Source: Planctomycetaceae bacterium (lineage in GTDB: Bacteria > Planctomycetota > Phycisphaerae > Sedimentisphaerales > Anaerohalosphaeraceae). Taken from it: DNA of 64,000 nt. Positions 35,200-43,166 of the stretch are shown in pieces. Position 1 is the stretch's first letter. Every line of letters starts with the position of its first letter. Below the pieces are notes generated by a model. It searched no databases and was not told the origin of the DNA. It worked only from the letters and a program-made list of their open reading frames with translations. Location: the NCBI GenBank assembly GCA_021372945.1, contig JAJFTK010000054.1, forward strand, positions 20,691-84,690, written 5' to 3'. The translations under genes were made by a program, and so were the position numbers.

Positions 35200-35769
35200 A
35201 TGAAAAATCAGGATTTTCAAAGCAGACACGGCAAGCGGCTGGAGGACCTTTTCTTTCATCAGCAGGACCAGCTTCTAATCGAACAGTTTCATCGCATGGA
35301 GCAGATGAAGAAAACCAAGGAATGTCTGTCCAAGGTTTCAGGCATCAAGGATGACGAGGTGCTCAACAGGCTGATGGAACTGGACATTCCGCCCCAGATC
35401 GCGGCGTCGTTGGCGTTCATTCCTCTCATCGAAGTGGCCTGGGCGGATGGCAAGGTAGAGGAAAAGGAAAGAGGAGCGGTTTTGAAGGCGGCCTCGAAAT
35501 CGTTCTTTGCCGAATCCGCGGGGGATATGACTTTGCTGGCGCAATGGCTCAGCAAGCGTCCGCCGCGAAGTTTGCTGGACGCATGGACACACTACATGGA
35601 AGGGCTATGCCAAAGCCTGACGCCCGTTCAAAGAGAACACCTCAAACAGGAACTCATCGGCCATGCGCGACAGGTCGCCGAGGCCGCCGGCGGCTTTCTC
35701 GGCCTGACCAGCAAGATCTCTGAGGCCGAACGCAAAACCCTCGAATACCTCGAATCCGTCTTCGATTAG
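35200..35769 (+). CDS. TerB-like (tellurite resistance fold) protein
   Basis: The product is 189 residues, all helical and soluble. The core IAASLAFIPLIEVAWADGKVEEKERGAVLKAA is the TerB-like signature (A-D-G-x-v-x-x-x-E). An N-terminal helical segment precedes it, and C-terminal helices end in KISEAERKTLEYLESVF. GGAGAGAAAGGAT precedes ATG 35200. TerB-like domains are found in tellurite and stress-response proteins, and their biochemical activity is unclear. The gene is divergent from rex and carries a perfect Rex operator at its promoter. Control by redox state is therefore likely, which is more informative than the domain name. Confidence 0.78.
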   Translation: MKNQDFQSRHGKRLEDLFFHQQDQLLIEQFHRMEQMKKTKECLSKVSGIKDDEVLNRLMELDIPPQIAASLAFIPLIEVAWADGKVEEKERGAVLKAASKSFFAESAGDMTLLAQWLSKRPPRSLLDAWTHYMEGLCQSLTPVQREHLKQELIGHARQVAEAAGGFLGLTSKISEAERKTLEYLESVFD

Positions 35770-35993
35770 ATCATAGATGCGACCTCAAGGCAGCGGTTTA
35801 CGCAAGTGAATTTGCAGGCTCTTCCTCCAAGACGCTTTTTAAGACTTTGATCATACAGGCATCCGCATTGTTACCATACAAAACCAATTCTTGTACTTTG
35901 TACGTCAGGGCAGTTATGATGCAACATGCCGATTCTAGTACAAATACCTGTAATTTAGAGAAATTTTGCTTGCATCAGCGAACAAATGTGATA

Positions 35994-36013
35994 ATATCGT
36001 AATATTACGATAT
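35994..36013. promoter_or_regulatory. Perfect 20-base palindromic operator upstream of the ArsR-family gene
   Basis: ATATCGTAAT followed by ATTACGATAT is a perfect inverted repeat, 25 bases before the ATG at 36039. Its AT-rich dyad is the usual type of ArsR/SmtB-family operator. It probably mediates autoregulation and control of the downstream flavoprotein gene. Confidence 0.75.
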
Positions 36014-36038
36014 ATGAATATATGTGAGGCAAAGAGCC

Positions 36039-36350
36039 ATGAACACCCAGAGCATCCAGGAAAACCTGCTTTCTGACGAGACATTGGACAGGGCAGCCGA
36101 CTGTCTGAAGGTGATGGCGCATCCGGTGCGGCTGAGGATCGTGAATATCCTCATGCTCGGAGAATACGCCGTTCACGAGATTGCCGCGTTATCCCAGACG
36201 AGCCCCAATCAAACGTGCGAGCACCTCCGCCTTCTGAAGGGTCACGGCCTTCTTACCAGTTTGCGGTGCGGCCGCACGGTCTATTATAAAATCACGTCCC
36301 CGCAATTGCCGGGCCTGATCGAATGCATCCGAAAGAACTGTTCGCGATGA
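36039..36350 (+). CDS. ArsR/SmtB-family transcriptional regulator
   Basis: The product is 103 residues, one winged-helix domain. Motifs are DCLKVMAHPVRLRIVNILM, the recognition region IAALSQTSPNQTCEHLRLLKGHGLL, and the wing RCGRTVYYKI. The metal-binding CxC of classical ArsR is replaced (YAVHEI). Five Cys are scattered (ADC, QTC, RCG, ECI, NCS), so thiol- or persulfide-based sensing as in BigR/SqrR is possible, but the Cys positions need comparison. The gene starts at ATG 36039 after GAGGCAAAGAG, not at the GTG 36024. It lies 31 bases before a sulfur-transfer flavoprotein, which is the probable target. Confidence 0.9.
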   Translation: MNTQSIQENLLSDETLDRAADCLKVMAHPVRLRIVNILMLGEYAVHEIAALSQTSPNQTCEHLRLLKGHGLLTSLRCGRTVYYKITSPQLPGLIECIRKNCSR

Positions 36351-36381
36351 ATGCACCTAACTCATTTACAGGAGTTTAGAT

Positions 36382-38823
36382 ATGTCACATACTAAGAGAG
36401 TCTTGATCGTCGGCGGCGTCGCCGGCGGTGCCTCGGCGGCCGCAAGGCTTCGCAGGCTGGATGAACACGCTGAAATTATCATTTTTGAACGCGGCGAACA
36501 CGTGTCTTTTGCCAATTGCGGGCTGCCTTACCATATCGGTGGTATGATCGCCGACCGCAGCCGCCTCCTGGTTCAGACGCCGGCGGCGTTGAAGAAGAAC
36601 ATGAATATCGAGGCCAGGACCCGTTCGCAGGTCGTGCAGATCGACCGCGAAAACAAGCAGATCAAGGTGCGAGACCTGTCCGCAAATAAAGAATACAGCG
36701 AGACTTATGACTACCTGATCCTTAGTCCCGGGGCGGAACCGTTTAAGCCTGCCATTGCGGGCGCGGATCTGCCGCACATCTATACGCTGCGTTCCATCTC
36801 GGATATGGATGTCATCAAGAAGCAGATCGATGAAGACAAAGCCCGGAGGGCCGTCATTGTCGGCGGCGGCTACATCGGCCTTGAAATGGCCGAAGCACTG
36901 GCCGAAAGAGGCGTCAAGACGGCCCTGGTCGAGGTCAATCCGCAAGTGATGAACACGATGGATCCGGAAATGGCCGCACCGCTTCATCAGGAACTGCGGC
37001 TTCACGGCATCGATTTGCACCTGGGCAGCAGTCTGACGGAAATACAGCCCGGGCTCAAAGCCGTGCTCAGCAGCGGTACAACGATCGAAACGGACCTGGT
37101 TTTGCTGGCGATCGGCGTGCGCCCAGATGCGGCGCTGGCGCGGCAGGCGGGCTTGCAGGTCGGCAGCCGCGGCGGCATCGTCGTCAACGCGCAGATGCAG
37201 ACCAGCGATCCATATATCTATGCCGTGGGCGACGCCGTCGAGATCGAAGATTTTGTAACGGGCCAGCAGACGGTGATCCCGCTGGCGGGTCCGGCGAATC
37301 GGCAGGGGCGCATTGCGGCGGACAACATCTGTGGGGTTAAGTCCTCTTACCGCGGCACGCAGGGCACGGCGATCTGCAAGATATTTAACCTGGCCGCCGC
37401 GGTCACGGGCATGAACGAAAAGACCCTGAAACGCCAGGGCATGCCTTACGAAAAGGTCTATGTTCATCCGTTCAGCCATGCCGGCTATTATCCGGGCGCG
37501 GTGCCGATTAGCCTGAAACTGCTGTTTGACCGCGGCTCCGGGCGGATACTCGGCGCCCAGGCGGTCGGAGCAGGCGGGGTGGACAAGCGGATCGATGTAA
37601 TCGCAACGGCCATGCGGGCCGGTTTGACGGTGCATGACCTGAAGGACCTGGAACTTTCCTACGCGCCGCCGTACGGTTCGGCCAAGGACCCCGTGAACTA
37701 CGCGGGATTCGTTGCCGCAAATGCGATCAGCGGCGATATGCCGATCATTCATCATGATGCTCTGGAAGGCAGGGTGCTGCTCGATGTTCGCACTCCGGCC
37801 GAGGCGCAGGCGGGCACGATCCCCGGTTCGATCAACGTGCCTCTGGACCAGCTCAGGTCGCGTTTGAGCGAATTGCCCAAAGACAAAGAGATTGCGGCGT
37901 TTTGCCAGGTGGGGTTGCGGGGGTACCTGGCGTGCCGTATTTTGAACCAGTCAGGCTTCAGGTCGAGCAATCTTTCGGGAGGCTATAAAACATGGTCGGC
38001 CGCAAAGGCAATCCGGGCGGCGCAGACGCCTGCGGGAAGGCAAGGTATGAACGAAGCCAAAAGCAAACAGAACGACGTTAAGAATGTTAGCGCGGATGCC
38101 CGGATTCTCCGGCGGATCGACGCCTGCGGGTTGCAGTGTCCCGGTCCGATCCTGCGGCTCAAACAGGCGGTTGACGAGATCCAGACCGGTCAGGCCGTAC
38201 AGATTACAACGACCGACCCGGGCTTTGCGGCCGATATTAAGGGATGGTGCAGCAGCACCGGCAGCACGCTGCATTCATTAACGCTGGGCAAGGGACAGTA
38301 CGAGGCCGTCATTGTCAAAGGCGCGCTGGAGCCTGCCCCAAAAGCCGCCGCTTCAAAGAACAAAACCCTTGTTGTGTTCAGCGGCGATTTCGATAAGGCC
38401 ATGGCTGCCTTCATCATCGCCAATGGGGCCGCTTCGATGGGCGGCAAGGTCACGATGTTCTTCACGTTTTGGGGTCTGAACCTGCTGCGAAAACCCGTAT
38501 CTGCGCCCGTTGACAAGACCTTCATTGAGCGAATGTTCGGCTGGATGATGCCGCGTGGCGCCGAGAGAACGACGCTTTCCAAGATGAATATGGCCGGCCT
38601 GGGTACGAAGATGATCAAGTTCATCATGAAGAGCAAGAACGTATCGCCCTTGTCGGAACTGGTGGACAAGGCCAGAGCCGCCGGCGTGCGGATGGTGGCA
38701 TGCAGCATGTCGATGGACCTCATGGGCATCAAAAAAGAGGAGCTGCTTGAAGGCATCGAGGAAGGCGGAGTGGCCACGTACCTGAACCAGGCGGAGGAAG
38801 CCGGAGTCAATCTCTTTATTTAA
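36382..38823 (+). CDS. Four-domain sulfur-metabolism fusion: CoA-disulfide reductase-like, rhodanese, TusA, DsrE
   Basis: The product is 813 residues. Domain 1 (about 5-450) is an FAD/NAD(P)H disulfide oxidoreductase of the CoA-disulfide reductase/NADH:persulfide oxidoreductase type, with VLIVGGVAGGASAA and active Cys46 in SFANCGLPYHIGG. Domain 2 (about 465-550) is a rhodanese with active Cys508 in FCQVGLRG. Domain 3 (about 575-645) is TusA/SirA, with Cys586 in CGLQCPGPILRLK. Domain 4 (about 655-813) is a DsrE/DsrF-like fold (VVFSGDFDKAMAAFIIANGAA). Together they could reduce or relay persulfide sulfur from thiols. AGGAG precedes the ATG. It is downstream of an ArsR-family gene and is followed by a strong terminator. 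Confidence 0.93.
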   Translation: MSHTKRVLIVGGVAGGASAAARLRRLDEHAEIIIFERGEHVSFANCGLPYHIGGMIADRSRLLVQTPAALKKNMNIEARTRSQVVQIDRENKQIKVRDLSANKEYSETYDYLILSPGAEPFKPAIAGADLPHIYTLRSISDMDVIKKQIDEDKARRAVIVGGGYIGLEMAEALAERGVKTALVEVNPQVMNTMDPEMAAPLHQELRLHGIDLHLGSSLTEIQPGLKAVLSSGTTIETDLVLLAIGVRPDAALARQAGLQVGSRGGIVVNAQMQTSDPYIYAVGDAVEIEDFVTGQQTVIPLAGPANRQGRIAADNICGVKSSYRGTQGTAICKIFNLAAAVTGMNEKTLKRQGMPYEKVYVHPFSHAGYYPGAVPISLKLLFDRGSGRILGAQAVGAGGVDKRIDVIATAMRAGLTVHDLKDLELSYAPPYGSAKDPVNYAGFVAANAISGDMPIIHHDALEGRVLLDVRTPAEAQAGTIPGSINVPLDQLRSRLSELPKDKEIAAFCQVGLRGYLACRILNQSGFRSSNLSGGYKTWSAAKAIRAAQTPAGRQGMNEAKSKQNDVKNVSADARILRRIDACGLQCPGPILRLKQAVDEIQTGQAVQITTTDPGFAADIKGWCSSTGSTLHSLTLGKGQYEAVIVKGALEPAPKAAASKNKTLVVFSGDFDKAMAAFIIANGAASMGGKVTMFFTFWGLNLLRKPVSAPVDKTFIERMFGWMMPRGAERTTLSKMNMAGLGTKMIKFIMKSKNVSPLSELVDKARAAGVRMVACSMSMDLMGIKKEELLEGIEEGGVATYLNQAEEAGVNLFI

Positions 38824-38850
38824 GTATTAATATGCCTTCATTGGATCATT

Positions 38851-38897
38851 AAGGCCGAAAAGCGAGAACCCGCTTCTTCTCTTTTCGGCCTTTTTTT
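38851..38897 (+). terminator. Intrinsic terminator after the sulfur-transfer flavoprotein
   Basis: AAGGCCGAAAAG (38851-38862) pairs perfectly with CTTTTCGGCCTT (38881-38892), and the T-run continues to 38897. Confidence 0.9.
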
Positions 38898-39002
38898 AAC
38901 TGGATTTGCATGCTCGACTGGCTATAATCGCATAGAATCTGCCCATCCTTGGGATTTATCTACGCAGAAAAAGGATATGGTTGAACGGATTGGACCATCC
39001 AC

Positions 39003-42000
39003 ATGGCAAATAGTATGCTTGTTTTGATTTCCGTGCTTATTTCCAGCGGGTTAGGCGAAGCGCGTGACTCATCGCTGCTGGCGGGCCAGGACCTGCACGT
39101 ATCTGCTGCGACGATGGTTTCGTGTGCCGATCCGACGCCTGAGTGGGACCAGGTGCTGCTGATGGATGACGGGGTTTCCATCCAGGTCGGAGATAATCTG
39201 CTCGGCAGCAAAAGCGCGGTGGTTTGGCTGCGTAAACAAGGCGGCGAGCAGGCGGAATTCGGGACCGGCATATCGTACGTGGCACGGGTTTATCTTGAAG
39301 GGAATATTACGGTTCAGCAAGGACAGCAGGCCAAGTCCACATCGATGATGCACTTTGACGTCAGCGGCGCCGAGGTGCTGCTGGCTGAGTTTCGCGTGAC
39401 GGGACAGGTTTTCGCCGTCACCGATGAGAAGACACAGATCGAGCGAGATTTTTTGACGGATTACGAGCTTTATTCCCGCGCCTCGGAGGCTGCACAGGCG
39501 ATTCCCTCGGGGCCGACACTGCCGGCGGAGTCGATGGTGCCTGATCCGGCCCGCGTGGCGGCAAGTCCCGCCGGATCGCCGGAGAAGGCGCCCAAATTGC
39601 CTGACGCGGTTGCCAGGCAGTTGAAAGAAAGCGAGGCGGCGGCACAAAAGGAACTTGCACCCAAGACCGAGAAAACGCAAGCGGCCGAGCCGCCGACCGA
39701 AGTTTTTCCGGTGCATGTGTCGGCGGTTTGGGAACCGGCGCCGATGATCGAACGGATCGCTCTGCCCGACGGCACTCAGGCGGTTACCGCTTCGGGACGC
39801 TTCTACGTGTGGCAGAAACGATCGGCCGATCAGACGATCGAGTTCATGGCGGACAATCTTGTGCTGTTTCTTGGCAGTGCGCCGTTTGCTCTTGAGCCCA
39901 AGAAAGACAATTCGCAGATTGGTTCGGGGGCGGTGGATTCGGTTTATCTGTCGGGCAATATTGTGATGACCGAGGGGCCCAGGACCACCCGGGCCGACGA
40001 GATCTATTACGATTTCGTGAATCAGCGGGCGCTGGTGATCAACGCCAGCATGCGGATGTTCGATGAGGGGCGGCAAATCCCGATCTACCTGCGCGCCAAA
40101 CAGATCGGCCGCGTCAGCAAGGACATTTTTGAGGCCCAGGATATTACGCTGACCAACAGCGAGTTCTATTTCCCGCAGATCTCGGTGACCGCCTCCAAGA
40201 TGGTGCTGCTGACGGGAGAGGCGCTCCAGCAGCGTCAGCGGCTTGCGGAGCGGGCCGACCAGAAGGCCAAAATGGAAGGTCAGCTTTATGATGTGCGGGC
40301 GAAAGCGGGCGATTTTTCAATTTTCAAATGGTCGCGTCTGACGACGGATTTTCAGCGTCCGGACCTGCCGATCAGCCGTATTCGGTTTGGCAGCGATTCC
40401 GAATTCGGCACTTCGATCGAGACGCAATGGTACCTGACGCGATTGCTGGGCATGACCGAACCGGAATGGCTCAAGAGCCGGTTGAATGTCGATTATTACA
40501 GCAAGCGCGGGCCCGGAGCCGGAGTGGATGCCGAATATGAGACGGACAAAGCGTATGGCGAACTGATAAGTTATATCATTGATGATCACGGAGAAGACGA
40601 CCTGGGCCGCATCGCCAGCCGCAGGAATCTTGAACCGGAGCAGGACCTTCGCGGCCGGTTCAGTTTCCGCCATCATGAATACCTGCCGGACGATTGGCAG
40701 TTGACGCTGGAGGTCAGTTACCTGTCGGACCGCAACTTTCTTGAGTGGCTGTATCGCAATGATTTCTATACCGAGAAAGAACAGGAGACCCTGGTTTACC
40801 TGAAGAAGATCAAGGATAACTGGGGCTTTTCGATCTTAGGCAAGATGCGGATCAACGATTTTCAGACAACGACGGAAGAACTGCCCAGTATCGAATATCA
40901 TCGCACGGGCCAATCGTTCTGGAATGATCAATTCACATTTTACAGCGATACGCAGGTGGCCCGGTTTCGCAATCGCTACGATGATGATGCGGTGCTGGGA
41001 CCGCAGCAAACGAGCAACTTCTACACGTTTGCTTCGACTCGCAACGAGATCGATCTGCCGCTGAGCCTGGAAACCTTCAAGCTGGTTCCGTTTGCGGCCG
41101 CCAGCTACGGCTATGAAGATAATTACGGCTGGGAGCAAGACCTGTTTGGCAGAAGCCTGGCCGGCGAGGACCAGGTGGTGCTGGGCGAGTTCGGGCTTCG
41201 CGGGGCCACGATGTTCTGGAAAGATGACCCCTACGCGCGTTCTGAGTTTTGGGATGTGCGAGGGATCCGTCACATTGTGACGCCGTATTTTGAAACCGTG
41301 AATTACAATGCCAATGATTCGGCGGCCGACATGCGGGATGTCACGCACGTGGGGGTGTTGCAGCGATGGCAGACGCACCGCGGCAGTGAAGAAAACATTC
41401 GCACGCTTGACTGGATGCGGCTCAACGTCGAGGCGACTTGGGTCAAGGATGACGCAAGCTCGTCCATCGGACCGGCCAATACCTATGGTCCGGCGGCGTT
41501 TGTTTACAATGATCCGTCGATCCCACTGCTGCTCAGGCGGGACGAGAGCTTTTACGGCATGGCAAGGGACACGATAACGGGAGAATACATCTGGCGATTG
41601 TCCGACACGATGTCGATGCTCAGCGACATCAATTACGATATGAACAGCGGCCATCTCCAGCAGCTCAATATCGGCGTCAGCCGGTTCGTTTACCCGGATC
41701 TGAGCTATTATATCGGTTCGCGTTACCTGCGTCCGATCCTGGTGGAGATCGATGAGAACGATGACGGGGTTCTGGACATCAGCGAAAAGGGTTCGCATTC
41801 GTTCGTGACGGCGGTCAGTTACCGGATCAACCCGCGCTATGTCGCATCGTTCTCGCAGGAGTACAATTTTGATTTCGGCAAGGCGATTCGAAGTGATTTT
41901 TCACTGCTTCGGCAGTATCATCGGTTGTATTACGCTTTAAGTTTCTCGTTCGATGAGTCGCTCAAACGCAACTCGGTCATGGTCAGCATCTGGCCGCAGG

Positions 42001-42068
42001 GAGTGGATGAGCTGGCGATCGGTTCTCGCCGGTATGTCGATGTTGTGGGCCAGCCGATCGAAGACTGA
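39003..42068 (+). CDS. LptD/OstA-like outer-membrane assembly protein
   Basis: The product is 1021 residues. A short hydrophobic N-terminus (MLVLISVLISSGLGEA) can act as a signal. It is followed by OstA-like beta-jellyroll regions (about 25-150 and 230-400; DGVSIQVGDNLLGSKSAVVWL, SGNIVMTEGPRTTRADEIYY), with an Ala/Pro/Lys-rich linker between. The C-terminal half is a large beta-barrel with alternating aromatic strands (RGRFSFRHHEYLPDDWQLTL, FSFDESLKRNSVMVSIWPQG). LptD inserts lipopolysaccharide into the outer membrane. Planctomycete versions diverge strongly from the proteobacterial one, so the role is inferred from architecture. A TATAAT at 38923-38928 may serve it. No good ribosome site precedes ATG 39003. 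Confidence 0.75.
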   Translation: MANSMLVLISVLISSGLGEARDSSLLAGQDLHVSAATMVSCADPTPEWDQVLLMDDGVSIQVGDNLLGSKSAVVWLRKQGGEQAEFGTGISYVARVYLEGNITVQQGQQAKSTSMMHFDVSGAEVLLAEFRVTGQVFAVTDEKTQIERDFLTDYELYSRASEAAQAIPSGPTLPAESMVPDPARVAASPAGSPEKAPKLPDAVARQLKESEAAAQKELAPKTEKTQAAEPPTEVFPVHVSAVWEPAPMIERIALPDGTQAVTASGRFYVWQKRSADQTIEFMADNLVLFLGSAPFALEPKKDNSQIGSGAVDSVYLSGNIVMTEGPRTTRADEIYYDFVNQRALVINASMRMFDEGRQIPIYLRAKQIGRVSKDIFEAQDITLTNSEFYFPQISVTASKMVLLTGEALQQRQRLAERADQKAKMEGQLYDVRAKAGDFSIFKWSRLTTDFQRPDLPISRIRFGSDSEFGTSIETQWYLTRLLGMTEPEWLKSRLNVDYYSKRGPGAGVDAEYETDKAYGELISYIIDDHGEDDLGRIASRRNLEPEQDLRGRFSFRHHEYLPDDWQLTLEVSYLSDRNFLEWLYRNDFYTEKEQETLVYLKKIKDNWGFSILGKMRINDFQTTTEELPSIEYHRTGQSFWNDQFTFYSDTQVARFRNRYDDDAVLGPQQTSNFYTFASTRNEIDLPLSLETFKLVPFAAASYGYEDNYGWEQDLFGRSLAGEDQVVLGEFGLRGATMFWKDDPYARSEFWDVRGIRHIVTPYFETVNYNANDSAADMRDVTHVGVLQRWQTHRGSEENIRTLDWMRLNVEATWVKDDASSSIGPANTYGPAAFVYNDPSIPLLLRRDESFYGMARDTITGEYIWRLSDTMSMLSDINYDMNSGHLQQLNIGVSRFVYPDLSYYIGSRYLRPILVEIDENDDGVLDISEKGSHSFVTAVSYRINPRYVASFSQEYNFDFGKAIRSDFSLLRQYHRLYYALSFSFDESLKRNSVMVSIWPQGVDELAIGSRRYVDVVGQPIED

Positions 42069-42122
42069 CCCAACGGGAAACGATTAAACCCATTAACCTT
42101 TTTTTTATGTATGGAGTGATTT

Positions 42123-43073
42123 ATGGCTTTAGTGACTTCGAAAAAGATGTTTCAAATGGCGTACAAGAATGGTTACGCCGTTGGCGCATTTAACGTCAAC
42201 AACATGGAAATTACGCAGGGAATCGTCGCGGCGGTGGCCGAAGAGAAAGCGCCCCTCATCCTTCAGATCTCGCGCGGCGCGCGGTCCTACGCGAGCATGA
42301 GTTACCTGAAGGCCATCATAGACGTGGCGGTGAAGGAAAACCCGGACATCCCGATCTGCATGCACCTGGATCACGGCGATACGTTCGAGACGTGCAAGCA
42401 GTGCGTGGACGACGGCTTTACGTCCGTGATGATCGACGGCTCTCATAATTCATTTGAAGAGAACATCAGGATCACCAAGCAGGTGGTGGATTACGCCCAT
42501 GCTCACAAGGTAGCGGTCGAAGCGGAGTTGGGCCAGCTCGGGGGTATCGAAGAGGACGTCGTTGGATTGTCGCACGATGATGTCATGAAGCACCTGACGG
42601 ACCCGGAGCAGGCGGTCGAATTTGTTCATCGTACGGGTGTGGATTCCCTGGCGGTGGCGATCGGGACCAGCCACGGGGCCTATAAATTTAAGACCGCACC
42701 CAAATTGGCCCTTGACGTAGTGGAGAAGATTCAAAAAAAGCTGCCCGGTTTCCCGCTGGTCATGCACGGGTCGAGCAGCGTATTGCCTGAATTCAAGGAG
42801 CTTATCAATAAATATGGCGGCAAGATGCCGGATGCCATGGGAGTTCCGGAGTCGGCGATTACAGAAGCCAGCAAGAAGGCGGTATGCAAGGTCAATATTG
42901 ACACCGATCTGCGGATGGCATTGACCGCCAAGATCAGAGAGGTATTCGCGACGAAGCCTGGCGAGTTTGACCCGCGTCATTACCTGGGGCCGGGCCGCGA
43001 AGCGATCAAGCAGATGGTCAAGCATAAGCTGCATGTGCTGGGATGTGCCGGCAAGGCCGCTGAATGCCTGTAA
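42123..43073 (+). CDS. fba: Class II fructose-bisphosphate aldolase
   Basis: This zinc enzyme splits fructose-1,6-bisphosphate into dihydroxyacetone phosphate and glyceraldehyde-3-phosphate. The product is 316 residues. Motifs are YAVGAFNVNNMEITQGIV, the catalytic/zinc ICMHLDHGDTFE, VAVEAELGQLGG, the zinc His in VMHGSSSVLPEF, and VCKVNIDTDLRMALTAKIRE with the phosphate-binding Asn-Ile-Asp-Thr-Asp. A GGAG site precedes ATG 42123. With tkt, pfkA and a PfkB kinase in the window it belongs to central sugar metabolism. A long hairpin follows the stop codon. Confidence 0.97.
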   Translation: MALVTSKKMFQMAYKNGYAVGAFNVNNMEITQGIVAAVAEEKAPLILQISRGARSYASMSYLKAIIDVAVKENPDIPICMHLDHGDTFETCKQCVDDGFTSVMIDGSHNSFEENIRITKQVVDYAHAHKVAVEAELGQLGGIEEDVVGLSHDDVMKHLTDPEQAVEFVHRTGVDSLAVAIGTSHGAYKFKTAPKLALDVVEKIQKKLPGFPLVMHGSSSVLPEFKELINKYGGKMPDAMGVPESAITEASKKAVCKVNIDTDLRMALTAKIREVFATKPGEFDPRHYLGPGREAIKQMVKHKLHVLGCAGKAAECL

Positions 43074-43105
43074 AAAACCAAGTAGGCAAGTTCAAGAAGT
43101 TGATC

Positions 43106-43134
43106 GGCGGGGCGGTCGCAGAGACTGTCCCGCC
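43106..43134 (+). terminator. Hairpin after fba, terminator-like
   Basis: GGCGGGGCGGTC pairs with GACTGTCCCGCC (two G-T pairs) around GCAGA. The tail is only partly T-rich (TGTTTGAGTTTC), so termination may be incomplete. Confidence 0.55.
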
Positions 43135-43166
43135 TGTTTGAGTTTCCGTGCGGAGAGTTGTCCAGA

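Noticed and set aside
35798-35974. Minus-strand 58-codon frame reading LTYKVQELVLYGNN ... KVLKSVLEEEPANSLA
   Set aside because: The translation looks protein-like, but the frame is closed by a stop at 35977 and contains no plausible start codon before its second half. It could be a relic, but I cannot support it as a gene.
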